A stretch of 29,994 nt of DNA. It comes from Syntrophomonas sp. UBA5314 (GTDB taxonomy: Bacteria > Bacillota > Syntrophomonadia > Syntrophomonadales > Syntrophomonadaceae). The stretch lies in contig DHRK01000007.1 of NCBI GenBank assembly GCA_002410325.1, positions 433,743 to 463,736 of the forward strand, read 5' to 3'. This document shows positions 23,045-29,994 of the stretch, piece by piece (position 1 is the stretch's first letter; each line of letters starts with the position of its first letter). The notes under the pieces are model-generated. The model saw only the letters and a list, made by a program, of their open reading frames with translations. It was not told the DNA's origin and searched no databases. The translations under genes were made by a program, and so were the position numbers.

Positions 23045-23074
23045 GCACCACAGGCACCACACATGTTCGCTCTG
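23045..23074. repeat. 30-nt repeat, inverted copy of 26047-26076
   Basis: This 30-nt sequence (core ACCACAGGCACCACACATG) is the exact reverse complement of 26047-26076. It lies 14 bp beyond the asnS stop. The two copies are 3 kb apart and in opposite orientation. Confidence 0.85.
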
Positions 23075-23088
23075 GCATAAAATCCTTA

Positions 23089-24483
23089 TTAGAATTCACA
23101 GGAATTAACGGTTCGGGGAAAAGGTATAACATCCCTTATATTGCTGACGCCGGTCACATACATAAGCAGGCGTTCAAATCCCAAGCCGAAACCAGCGTGC
23201 TTGACTCCCCCGTATTGGCGCAGCTGCAAGTACCACCACAAGCCCTCGTCTTCCATACCCAGTTCCCGGATGCGCCGCTCCAGAACTTCGGCCCGTTCTT
23301 CCCTCTGGCTGCCGCCTATCAGTTCACCCACCCCAGGCACCAGCAGGTCCATGGCGGCAACGGTCTTACCATCGTCGTTCTGCCTCATGTAAAAGGCCTT
23401 TATGTCCCGCGGATAATCGGTTACAAACACCGGTTTTTGAAAGACCTTTTCCGTGAGATACCTTTCATGTTCGGTCTGCAAATCACTGCCCCAGGCTACC
23501 GGATAATCGAATTTTTGATCGGCTGCCTGGAGAATTCCGATCGCCTGGGTATAGGTTATGGCGGCAAATTTAGCCTGGACCAGATCCGTAAGCCTCTGGA
23601 GAAGGCCCTTGTCTACAAAGGCGTTGCAAAACTCCAATTCCTCAGGGGCCTTTTCCAGAACGTACCCGATTACATATTTGACCATTTCTTCAGCCAGCTT
23701 CATGTCGTCATTGAGGTCGGCAAAAGCGATTTCCGGTTCTATCATCCAGAATTCGGCGGCATGACGGGCGGTGTTGGAGTTCTCGGCCCGGAAAGTGGGG
23801 CCGAAGGTATAGACCTCGCGAAAGGCCAGGGCGAAGGCCTCAGCTTCCAACTGTCCGCTGACCGTCAGGCTGGTCTTTTTGCCAAAGAAGTCCTGAGAAA
23901 AATCCGCCCTTCCGTTGTCCAGCAAAGGCGGGTCTTGAGGATCCAGAGTGCTGACCCGGAACATTTCCCCGGCTCCCTCGGCGTCGCTGGCAGTTATTAT
24001 AGGAGTATGAACATATAAAAAGCCCCGGTCTTGAAAGAACTGGTGAATGGCATAGGCCAGCAGGGAGCGGATCCTGAATACGGCTGCAAAAAGATTGGTG
24101 CGCGGGCGCAAATGGGCCACTTCCCTGAGAAATTCCCGGGTGTGTCGCTTGGGCTGAATGGGGTAGTCTTCCGGAGCGCCACCTAAAAGGACAATTTCCC
24201 GGGCCTTTATTTCAAAGGGCTGTTTGGCCTGTGGGGTCAGGACCATCATGCCTCTCACCGTTAGCGCCGAGCCTACCCTGAACCGGGCTACATCCTCAAA
24301 ATTATTCAGAGAATCTCTATCATAAACCACCTGGATGGTGCTAAAATGAGTGCCGTCATTCAAGGCTATAAATCCGAACGATTTCTGATCGCGGTTGCTC
24401 CTTATCCATCCGCTAAGCTCAACGTACTGTCCTGCGTAATCATGGCTGCAGCGCACCAGCTGTCTTATTGCCACCTTTTCCAC
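23089..24483 (-). CDS. asnS: Asparagine--tRNA ligase
   Basis: A 464-aa class IIb synthetase. It has an N-terminal OB-fold anticodon-binding domain (VELSGWIRSNRDQKSFGFIALNDGT). Motif 2 is FRAENSNTARHAAEFWMIEPE and motif 3 is GFGLGFERLLMYVTGVSNIRDVIPFPRT. The AsnRS-specific ending FPRTVNSCEF separates it from AspRS. The start is a GTG (24481-24483) preceded by GGGGGG at 7 nt. No T-box leader is seen upstream. It ends close to a bidirectional terminator shared with ligD. Confidence 0.97.
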   Translation of the reverse strand: MEKVAIRQLVRCSHDYAGQYVELSGWIRSNRDQKSFGFIALNDGTHFSTIQVVYDRDSLNNFEDVARFRVGSALTVRGMMVLTPQAKQPFEIKAREIVLLGGAPEDYPIQPKRHTREFLREVAHLRPRTNLFAAVFRIRSLLAYAIHQFFQDRGFLYVHTPIITASDAEGAGEMFRVSTLDPQDPPLLDNGRADFSQDFFGKKTSLTVSGQLEAEAFALAFREVYTFGPTFRAENSNTARHAAEFWMIEPEIAFADLNDDMKLAEEMVKYVIGYVLEKAPEELEFCNAFVDKGLLQRLTDLVQAKFAAITYTQAIGILQAADQKFDYPVAWGSDLQTEHERYLTEKVFQKPVFVTDYPRDIKAFYMRQNDDGKTVAAMDLLVPGVGELIGGSQREERAEVLERRIRELGMEDEGLWWYLQLRQYGGVKHAGFGLGFERLLMYVTGVSNIRDVIPFPRTVNSCEF

Positions 24484-24592
24484 CTGATATCCCCCCTGTC
24501 ATACTTTCTCTTCCGTAATTCTATTCTAAGTATTTCGATTCCTATCCCATTTTAAAAGCCGGCTTTACATATTCCTGCAAGACGACCGGCTG

Positions 24593-24625
24593 AAAAACCG
24601 GGCAGTTGTTACGACTCCCCGGTTT
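24593..24625 (-). terminator. Terminator of the ADP-ribosylglycohydrolase gene
   Basis: AAACCGGGGAGT on the minus strand pairs with ACTGCCCGGTTT, with one mismatch, around a loop of about 7 nt, and is followed by TTC. It lies in the 241-bp gap (24484-24724) between asnS and the upstream gene; the rest of the gap is repeat sequence. Confidence 0.65.
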
Positions 24626-24644
24626 ACACTTTATGGTTGCGGGC

Positions 24645-24673
24645 CTAGTACAAGATACGGAATGTTGTACTAG
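24645..24673. repeat. 29-nt CTAGTAC palindrome
   Basis: CTAGTACAAG...TTGTACTAG, with CTAGTAC arms at both ends. On the minus strand its first 19 nt equal the first 19 nt of the 61-nt palindrome at 1163-1223 plus its CTAG. It looks like an internally deleted version of that element. Confidence 0.75.
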
Positions 24674-24711
24674 TAATTATGCTTGAGATGGGTCAGCGAT
24701 GGCGGGATGAA

Positions 24712-24728
24712 AGTTAACAGAGTACTAG
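24712..24728 (-). repeat. 17-nt CTAGTACTCTGTTAACT repeat holding a stop codon
   Basis: Identical over 17 nt to 29889-29905. The TAG stop of the ADP-ribosylglycohydrolase gene is in its CTAG end. With the 29-nt palindrome it bounds an 84-nt stretch (24645-24728) that has CTAGTAC at both outer ends. Confidence 0.75.
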
Positions 24729-25735
24729 GGTTCTTCTCCTGCGGGCGGGCCTTCTTGCTCGCTGAGCACCCCTGGACCAAACATTTCCCACATTTGCAGG
24801 GCCAGGTTATCAATGCAGCTGGCGTTCTCAACCTGGGCGACCATCTGCCCGGGAATAGCCTGAAAACCCAGCAGAGTACCCAGTATGGCACCGGTTATAG
24901 TCCCGGTGGAATCACTATCCCCGGAATGGTTTACCGCCGCCAGGGTTCCCCGGAGCCAATCGCTGTCAAATTTCAACGCACAATAAACGGCGATAGCCAG
25001 GGCCTCTTCACCGGCCCATCCTTCGCCTATCTCTTCTATGCATTGCTCAACCGGCCGATTGCTCCCCGCCAGCCGCAAAGCCGTATTGAGACAGCTTATG
25101 GTTTCATGGCTGCCTTCATATTCCTGCAGGGGCAAAAAGCTCAGTTCTACGGCCTGGGCCAGTTTCTTTCCCCGTATCAAATGGGATATCATTTCCGATA
25201 AAAACCCGGCCGGTAAAAAACCCGAGGTATGCCCGTGGGTTATGGCCGCAAATCCGGCTCCCTGCTTAAAGGCTTCCCCGGGACTGAAGACCAGGCCAGC
25301 GGGCGCAGTCCTCATTACCCCCCCGCAGCCTTTGCTGTAGTTGACCCGTTCGGCTATAGTTCCTATTTTCCCGCTGCGCAGGGCATCAAGGCAAGTGCTG
25401 CCCGGAGCCCGGTACTGTTGCGGAACCGACTGGGTATCCAGCCATTCCATATACGCCGTATAGACCAGTGAGGCCGGGTGCCAGATACCCCGTTTCATCC
25501 CCCGGGTCCATGCGCGTATGCAGCCTATGGCCGTGGCCAGAGAGAGCTGGGTATCGTCGGTATAGCTTCCGGCCGGAAAACCGCTCCAGGGCTCAAACTT
25601 TTCTATTCCGGCAGAACCATAGGTGCGCTTAATCTCCTGTAAACTTAAAAACTCAACCGGAGCGCCCAGGGCATCACCCACGGCCAGGCCGAACAGACAT
25701 CCTCTATATCGTTCCTTAAGCAGACGGCCGTCCAT
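24725..25735 (-). CDS. ADP-ribosylglycohydrolase family protein
   Basis: A 336-aa all-helical protein of the DraG/ARH family, which removes ADP-ribose from proteins or small molecules using two Mg ions. The metal ligands are visible in RGCLFGLAVGDALGAPVEF, SYTDDTQLSLATAIG and NHSGDSDSTGTITGAILG. The start is placed at 25735, or the ATG one codon earlier (25738), because GGTGAGG lies 5-8 nt upstream and the domain begins there. A longer frame opens at 25834 but lacks a ribosome binding site. No DraT-type ADP-ribosyltransferase is nearby. The TAG stop lies in a CTAGTAC repeat. Confidence 0.92.
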   Translation of the reverse strand: MDGRLLKERYRGCLFGLAVGDALGAPVEFLSLQEIKRTYGSAGIEKFEPWSGFPAGSYTDDTQLSLATAIGCIRAWTRGMKRGIWHPASLVYTAYMEWLDTQSVPQQYRAPGSTCLDALRSGKIGTIAERVNYSKGCGGVMRTAPAGLVFSPGEAFKQGAGFAAITHGHTSGFLPAGFLSEMISHLIRGKKLAQAVELSFLPLQEYEGSHETISCLNTALRLAGSNRPVEQCIEEIGEGWAGEEALAIAVYCALKFDSDWLRGTLAAVNHSGDSDSTGTITGAILGTLLGFQAIPGQMVAQVENASCIDNLALQMWEMFGPGVLSEQEGPPAGEEP

Positions 25736-25945
25736 CATGTAATCCTCACCTTCAGCTTCCATTGCCAGGATGGTCGTTATTAAGCAGCTATATGATTCAT
25801 TCATTACACCAAAGGCTAATTCCTGCAAGCTCATTTACAGTCTGGACGATTTTTTCCATTTGACGGCCGGATAACGGCTTCCTCAAAACCCCGGCCGGCC
25901 AAGGTTCCCATTCAGTATCTTTAGGAATAATTTATAAATGATTAA

Positions 25946-25982
25946 GGGGACGATGGTCTGCACAGCAGACCTTATCGTCCCC
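25946..25982. repeat. GGGGACGAT hairpin
   Basis: GGGGACGATGGTCTGC pairs with GCAGACC and ATCGTCCCC (two extra T) around ACA. It belongs to the same GGGGACG hairpin group as 2882-2920. It is in the 453-bp gene-free stretch 25736-26188, between the rubrerythrin and ADP-ribosylglycohydrolase genes. That stretch otherwise holds only the 30-nt repeat element and no credible gene. Confidence 0.7.
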
Positions 25983-25984
25983 AC

Positions 25985-26135
25985 AGACCGTCGACAAAAG
26001 TGAATCGCTGCGTTGCTCGACAGTCCTGCTCAACCTTAATTGTGAGCAGAGCGAACATGTGTGGTGCCTGTGGTGCAATCAACGTACAAAGGTACGCCTC
26101 AATCGCAGGCCTATCTTGCGCCTTGCTCTTCCCTT
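25985..26135. repeat. Complex repeat element containing the 30-nt sequence
   Basis: The exact 30-nt copy is at 26047-26076. Around it, CTGCTCA and TGAGCAG form a small hairpin (about 26025-26048), and GTACAAAGGTAC is palindromic (26086-26097). The part read on the minus strand as AAGGCGCAAGA resembles AAGGCGGAGGA at the right end of the window. This suggests a longer dispersed element of unknown kind. Confidence 0.5.
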
Positions 26136-26188
26136 CCGTCGCTCGCTCTGGAATGTATATCGTTGAACAGCTCAGCGACCCGGTCGGT

Positions 26189-26683
26189 TTAGAAATTTTT
26201 AAAAACCGAACTGGGCGCCCCGCATATGGGGCAGCGGCCCGGGTCTTCCCCGCCAACCCATCCGCATACCGGGCAAAGGTAAAACTGTTCGGCTGGGAAA
26301 TCCGAGCCTCCCGCCACTGCCTGGCGGGCTTTTTCAAATAACTGGTGATGGATCTTTTCGGCTTCATTGGCATTGGTAAAAGAGAACTCGGCGGCCTGAT
26401 TGCCTTCTTCCTTCGCCTCAGTGATGAAAGCGGGATACATTTCGGTAAACTCATGGTGTTCGCCGGCTACTGCTGCAGCCAGGTTTTCCAGGGTGCTCCC
26501 CACCCCTTGCATGACCTGGAAATGCTTCAAGGCATGAATGGTTTCGGCTTCGGCCACTGCCTGATAGAGGCGGCTGACCTTGTCAAACCCCTCTTTTTTA
26601 GCCTTTTCGGAAAAGGCCAGATACTTCCGGTTGGCCTGTGATTCACCTGCAAAAGCAGCCTGTAAATTATCCTGAGTCGACAT
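26189..26683 (-). CDS. rbr: Rubrerythrin
   Basis: A 164-aa peroxide-reducing protein of anaerobes. The N-terminal four-helix domain supplies diiron ligands: Glu14, the EXXH pair Glu47/His50, the Glu in AGEHHEF, and Glu109 with His112. The C-terminal rubredoxin-like domain has Cys137/Cys140 (CPVC) and Cys151/Cys154 (CPIC). AAAAGGAGG lies 7 nt before the ATG. It follows an Rrf2 regulator gene on the same strand, 144 bp away, which may control it. Confidence 0.97.
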   Translation of the reverse strand: MSTQDNLQAAFAGESQANRKYLAFSEKAKKEGFDKVSRLYQAVAEAETIHALKHFQVMQGVGSTLENLAAAVAGEHHEFTEMYPAFITEAKEEGNQAAEFSFTNANEAEKIHHQLFEKARQAVAGGSDFPAEQFYLCPVCGWVGGEDPGRCPICGAPSSVFKNF

Positions 26684-26827
26684 ATTAATAACCTCCTTTT
26701 ATAATTATGGTCTGTTACTACATTCCTTAAATGGCAATTTTCATAGTTGTATTTATTATTCACCACCTCCTGCATTCTAAATCATTACAACAGATCTCCT
26801 ACGGACAAATCCAGCTTGCGTATTATG

Positions 26828-27232
26828 TTAACCCAGCAAATCAGCCAGGCTGTAGCTTTTAAAATCATTTTCCAGCCTATTCTGTATATCAGCCAGGGCC
26901 TGGTGCACAAGACATTCCGGAGCAGCATGCCGACTGCAGTAGGACTCGTCTATCAAGCATCGATTTAAGAATATCGGTCCTTCGATAGCCACCAGAACAT
27001 CCAAGAGGCTGATTTCCTCCGGTGAACGAGCCAGGGTATACCCTCCTCCTACCCCCCGCCGGGATTTGACTATCCCTGCTTTAATGAGGGATGGCATTAT
27101 TTTTAACAGGAACCTCATCGGCACCACCTGCTGCCGGGCTATAGACTCCGCTTCCACCATCTCCCCGGCAGGTTGCCCGGCCAGGTAAAGCACGGCTCGA
27201 AACGCATAATCAGTCGCTTGATTGATATTCAT
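26828..27232 (-). CDS. Rrf2 family transcriptional regulator, probably Fe-S binding
   Basis: A 134-aa winged-helix regulator (MNINQATDYAFRAVLYLA; SIARQQVVPMRFLLKIMPSLIKAGIVKSRRGVGGGYTLAR). It has three cysteines, Cys92, Cys99 and Cys107, in the spacing used by IscR, NsrR and RirA to hold an iron-sulfur cluster; CymR-type members lack them. GAGGCGG lies close to the ATG. TTGACA (27293-27298, minus strand) is a likely -35 box upstream, without a clear -10. It is placed upstream of rubrerythrin and may sense iron, oxygen or nitric oxide. Confidence 0.92.
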   Translation of the reverse strand: MNINQATDYAFRAVLYLAGQPAGEMVEAESIARQQVVPMRFLLKIMPSLIKAGIVKSRRGVGGGYTLARSPEEISLLDVLVAIEGPIFLNRCLIDESYCSRHAAPECLVHQALADIQNRLENDFKSYSLADLLG

Positions 27233-27360
27233 AAGCCGCCTCTCGTTAATTGTTTACCTTTTTTGTATAGTTTATTGAAAAGGCCCTCCCTTTGTCAAGT
27301 CCGTGACCAAATTTTTTTCATTTAACTTTCCGCACGCCGGGGAAGATTTAGGTATGGATT

Positions 27361-27405
27361 CTTAGTAGTCTGCAATTCGGCGGGTAACTGAACTTTTAGA
27401 TCTAG
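27361..27405. repeat. TAGTAGTCTGCAA intergenic repeat copy
   Basis: TAGTAGTCTGCAA at the left matches the copies at 2742 and 39-51. Read on the minus strand, the interior ATCTAAAAGTTCAGTTA and CCGCCG match the interior of the 2742-2814 element. It lies in the 276-bp gap between the Rrf2 gene and the 34-aa gene, with nothing else recognisable there. Confidence 0.5.
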
Positions 27406-27508
27406 CTGTTTTTGGAAAAAATTTAAAGGGGATAGGTTATTCTTGTTTTCTTAGTTATAATAAATAAAAGTATAAATCGTAATAATTATCTTGTCGGGAG
27501 GGTTGTTG

Positions 27509-27613
27509 ATGAAATTCAATTTTTGGAACGCTGTTTCTTACGCTTGCCTGGGCCTGATAATGCTGGCTATTTTCTGCACCGGATGCTTCGCTATCTATAA
27601 AGCGTTCGTATAA
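27509..27613 (+). CDS. 34-aa small membrane protein
   Basis: A short gene with GGGAGGG 7 nt upstream of the ATG and a clear terminator 60 nt after its TAA. A TATAAT at 27456-27461 could be its -10 box. The protein is almost entirely one membrane helix with three Cys residues (SYACLGLIMLAIFCTGCFAIYKAF). I do not recognise the family. The signals around it are better than chance, but the peptide is very short. Confidence 0.6.
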   Translation: MKFNFWNAVSYACLGLIMLAIFCTGCFAIYKAFV

Positions 27614-27673
27614 GGGTTCAGCAAGAGCGCCAACCGCCGCATAGCACGCCAGCGGCAGATAATTAGAATCAAA

Positions 27674-27709
27674 AATGAGGCTGTCCGCAAAGGGGCGGCC
27701 TCATTATTT
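27674..27709. terminator. Bidirectional terminator between two small genes
   Basis: AATGAGGC pairs with GCCTCATT around a 16-nt loop. It is followed by ATTTA on the plus strand, and by TTTTTGATTC on the minus strand. It separates the convergent 34-aa and 69-aa genes. Confidence 0.75.
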
Positions 27710-27917
27710 ATGGGCCGCCCAGTTCCTCATCATCGCCTTTAGTTCCGCAGCCGGTGCAAACCCAGCGTTTAGAGTTCTGTTTCAACATGCACCCGCCAAA
27801 CATACACTTGCCCTTTTCCTGCTCCCGGAATATATCCCAGCGCGGCTGTCCATAGACCAGCGGAATCAAGGCTTTTTCTCCGCAACGAGGGCACACAGCC
27901 CGATCATACTTGGCCAT
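27708..27917 (-). CDS. 69-aa zinc-ribbon protein
   Basis: A small soluble protein with three Cys pairs: Cys9/Cys12 (CPRCGEKALIPLVYGQP), Cys38/Cys43 (CMFGGC) and Cys54/Cys57 (CTGCG). The layout, with a 'VIPIVYG' block after the first CxxC and a 'GGC' before the last, is that of a conserved hypothetical zinc-ribbon family. It has no known function. The ATG at 27915-27917 has GGAGA 9 nt upstream. The longer frame to 27965 lacks a ribosome binding site. Confidence 0.75.
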   Translation of the reverse strand: MAKYDRAVCPRCGEKALIPLVYGQPRWDIFREQEKGKCMFGGCMLKQNSKRWVCTGCGTKGDDEELGGP

Positions 27918-28143
27918 GAATAAAATCTCCTCAAAAACCCTATGCTTAGTCTCATTATAGAACATATTATTTAATTAGAGGATTTTCAACTTGGAACGAT
28001 AATTTATTGACTCCAGGATCGTTTTGCAACCCCTTTATAGGGTAAAATTCTATTATATGTACTGGTTAGGCGACGGACTGATTTCAAAGCGTATCGATCA
28101 CGGTCTATTCTGATCTATATTTATGGGGAAGGAACGAATTGAC

Positions 28144-29892
28144 ATGATTTCAGACGAATTCTTCGATCTATCAACCATTACTGAAGCTATTTTGGACAAC
28201 CCCCACATGGCCTGCGTACTTGTTGACGAAAACGCCATTATTCGCTTTATGAGTCAGACCTACCTGGAGTGGTTGAATAAAAAGAGCAAAGACGAGGTCA
28301 TCGGCAAGCACATCCTCGAAGTAACCCCCCATTCCCGGCTCCCGGAAATAATAAAAACCGGAAACGTTGACACCATAGACCTGTGGGCGGTCAATGACCG
28401 GGAGACTATCATAACCCGTTACCCGTTGATAAGGAACGGAAAAATTATCGGCGCCATCGGCCAGACCATATTCCTCGATTCGACCGGAGCCAAGCTCCTT
28501 ATGAAACAGCTTCATACGATGGAAAAGGAATATGCGACGGTTTCCGAAGTTCTGGTCCAGAGTCCGCACATGGTATATGTGATCGTCGACAAAGACGGCA
28601 TAATAACCTTTATGAATCAAACCTACCTCGACCTGCTGGAAATGAAAAAGGAAGAAGTGGTTGGGAAGCACGTATTGGAAATCACCCCCCACTCCAAACT
28701 CCCGGAGATACTTCGAACCGGTCAAATACACCCGGTGGACACCTGGACTATCAACGGCCGCGATACCATTATCACCAGAACCCCCATAATTAAAAACGGG
28801 GAGATAACCGGGGCAGTGGGCCGTAGCATATTCCTTGATATGTCGCAGGCCAAAAGCCTGGTCAACAAGCTTTTAGAGACTGAAAAGGAACTCAATTATT
28901 ACAAGGAAGAATTCCGCCAGATTTACAGGGCCCGGTGGCATTTTGACGACCTTATTGGGGTCAGTGACGAATTTCTTTTCTTCAAATCCATGGCCGAGCA
29001 GCTGGCCCACACTTCCTCGACCATCCTCATCACCGGTGAAAGCGGAACCGGCAAAGAACTGTTCGCCCAGGCCATTCATAACCAGAGTGAGCGGGAAGGT
29101 CCTTTTGTCAGAGTCAATTGCGCCGCCCTTCCCGAACATCTGCTGGAATCGGAATTGTTCGGATATGAGGAAGGCGCCTTCACCGGAGCCAAGAAAGGCG
29201 GCAAACCCGGCAAGTTTGAACTGGCCAAGGGCGGGACCATATTTTTAGACGAAATCGGCGACATGCCTCTCAATATGCAGACCAAGCTGCTCTCGGTTTT
29301 GCAGGAAAGGGTTATTGAGCGGGTTGGCGGAACCAGCCCCATAGCTATCAAGGTAAGGGTTATTGCCGCCAGCAACCGGAATCTGGAACAGATGGTGGCT
29401 GACAAAGAATTTCGTGAAGACTTGTATTACCGCCTCAATGTAGTACGGCTCAACATTCCCCCCCTACGGGAGCGAATGGCTGACCTTAATGCACTGGTTC
29501 AAGATTTAATGGCCAGAATTAATTTTCAGCTCAGCACCAGGGTTTATAATATATCGGAAAAAGCTCTGGAACTGCTGCAAAGCTATCACTGGCCCGGCAA
29601 TGTGAGGGAGCTGGAAAACCTTTTAGAAAGAGCCATTAACCTGGCCACTTTAAAACGGACGACTAAATTGGACATCGATCACTTCCCGTCCCTGTTGGCG
29701 GGCGTTTCCGAGATACCCCTGGAGGAAATGAATCAGCAGACCCTGGCTGATAATATCGAAAAAATGGAAAAAGACCTGATAGAGCGCATGTTAAAAACCA
29801 CTAACAACAACAAGTCCCAGGCAGCCAAACTCCTGGGCATCAACAAATCGGTCTTTTATCGCAAACTACGCAAATACGATCTCCTTGACTAG
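28144..29892 (+). CDS. Sigma-54-dependent regulator with two tandem PAS domains
   Basis: A 582-aa bacterial enhancer-binding protein. Two PAS domains (about residues 15-120 and 135-240) are clear copies of each other, offset by exactly 120 residues. Each carries PHM...VD, GKH[IV]LE[VI]TPHS[RK]LPEI and TIITR. The AAA+ domain follows, with Walker A GESGTGKE (298-305), the sigma-54 loop GAFTGA (344-349) and Walker B GGTIFLDEIGD (363-373). The C-terminus is a Fis-type helix-turn-helix (NNKSQAAKLLGINKSVFYRKLRKY). It should activate a sigma-54 promoter in response to a small ligand. The start at 28144 is favoured by GGGAAGGA upstream; 28123 is the alternative. No target operon is in view. The stop is in a CTAGTAC repeat. 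Confidence 0.93.
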   Translation: MISDEFFDLSTITEAILDNPHMACVLVDENAIIRFMSQTYLEWLNKKSKDEVIGKHILEVTPHSRLPEIIKTGNVDTIDLWAVNDRETIITRYPLIRNGKIIGAIGQTIFLDSTGAKLLMKQLHTMEKEYATVSEVLVQSPHMVYVIVDKDGIITFMNQTYLDLLEMKKEEVVGKHVLEITPHSKLPEILRTGQIHPVDTWTINGRDTIITRTPIIKNGEITGAVGRSIFLDMSQAKSLVNKLLETEKELNYYKEEFRQIYRARWHFDDLIGVSDEFLFFKSMAEQLAHTSSTILITGESGTGKELFAQAIHNQSEREGPFVRVNCAALPEHLLESELFGYEEGAFTGAKKGGKPGKFELAKGGTIFLDEIGDMPLNMQTKLLSVLQERVIERVGGTSPIAIKVRVIAASNRNLEQMVADKEFREDLYYRLNVVRLNIPPLRERMADLNALVQDLMARINFQLSTRVYNISEKALELLQSYHWPGNVRELENLLERAINLATLKRTTKLDIDHFPSLLAGVSEIPLEEMNQQTLADNIEKMEKDLIERMLKTTNNNKSQAAKLLGINKSVFYRKLRKYDLLD

Positions 29893-29994
29893 TACTCTGT
29901 TAACTCTAATTCTTGTATAAATCGTCGAGGAAAATTTTTGTAGGACAAGGCGGAGGAATGAGTAATACTGGCCGTATTGTGATTGACGACAACG
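29889..29994 (+). repeat. CTAGTACTCTGTTAACT element, running off the window
   Basis: The first 17 nt are identical to 24712-24728 (minus strand) and contain the stop codon of the sigma-54 regulator. The following sequence has AAGGCGGAGGA and a palindrome-like GTAATACTGG / CCGTATTGTG, and resembles the interior of the element near 26100. The element is truncated by the window end. Confidence 0.6.

Noticed and set aside
22975..24018. 347-aa open frame on the plus strand
   Set aside because: It is antisense to asnS and starts inside ligD; a shadow of the real genes.
24484..24724. Possible T-box leader upstream of asnS
   Set aside because: No AGGGTGGNACCGCG-type T-box core or specifier loop is visible; the hairpin there is better read as the terminator of the upstream gene.
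25972..26454. 160-aa frame on the minus strand
   Set aside because: It overlaps rubrerythrin in another frame and the repeat element; no homology to any family.
26527..26775. 82-aa frame upstream of and overlapping rubrerythrin, with AGGAGGTGGTG near its start
   Set aside because: The Shine-Dalgarno-like sequence is attractive, but the frame runs far into rbr out of phase, the product is basic and of low complexity, and nothing supports it as a leader peptide.

Overview
The window looks like chromosomal DNA of an anaerobic, moderate-GC member of the Firmicutes (Clostridia, possibly near Syntrophomonadales). This is inferred from gene content and order, not from a marker gene. The rarA ... 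mnmA ... PRC-barrel protein ... AI-2E permease, alaS, ireB, ruvX, DUF1292 and mltG order matches the Bacillus subtilis yrvN-trmU-yrrD-yrrI-alaS-yrzL-yrrK-yrzB-yrrL block. Rubrerythrin, a three-cysteine Rrf2 regulator and a PAS/sigma-54 regulator fit an anaerobe. No tRNA, rRNA, CRISPR array or intact transposase gene was seen.

Layout. 1-2655 (minus): mltG and a VanW/G5 envelope protein, separated by a 61-nt near-perfect palindrome. 2952-8662 (minus): a tight eight-gene housekeeping operon (PRC-barrel, a 58-aa zinc ribbon, a 57-aa membrane peptide, AI-2E permease, alaS, ireB, ruvX, DUF1292). 8690-9137: repeat-rich DNA with a 47-aa gene remnant. 9136-10149 (minus): mnmA. 10237-15521: an accessory cassette of a MacB/FtsX-type ABC exporter with a very long coiled coil, its ATPase and a divergent TetR regulator, at the place where cymR-iscS sits in Bacillus. 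15673-16986 (plus): rarA. 17042-17665 (minus): csoR-trxA with a consensus promoter and operator. 17829-17954: a 41-aa membrane peptide.

18152-23000: two NHEJ genes, ku and a stand-alone LigD polymerase domain, both plus strand. They are separated by a minus-strand four-gene operon: YtrA-type GntR, a DUF1648/DUF5808 membrane protein, a YhfC intramembrane protease and a DUF3887-like lipoprotein. 23089-25735 (minus): asnS and an ADP-ribosylglycohydrolase. 26189-27232 (minus): rubrerythrin and Rrf2 regulator. 27509-27917: two small genes, converging on a terminator. 28144-29892 (plus): a sigma-54 activator with duplicated PAS domains.

The most unusual layer is intergenic. Several families of short palindromic repeats recur here: CTAGTAC-ended elements, TAGTRGTCTG elements, GGGGACG hairpins and a 30-nt duplicated sequence. 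In three genes the TAG stop codon lies inside the CTAGTAC end of such a repeat, and in mnmA the stop overlaps the end of a GGGGACGG hairpin. Protein functions are assigned from recognisable motifs only; no database search was possible.
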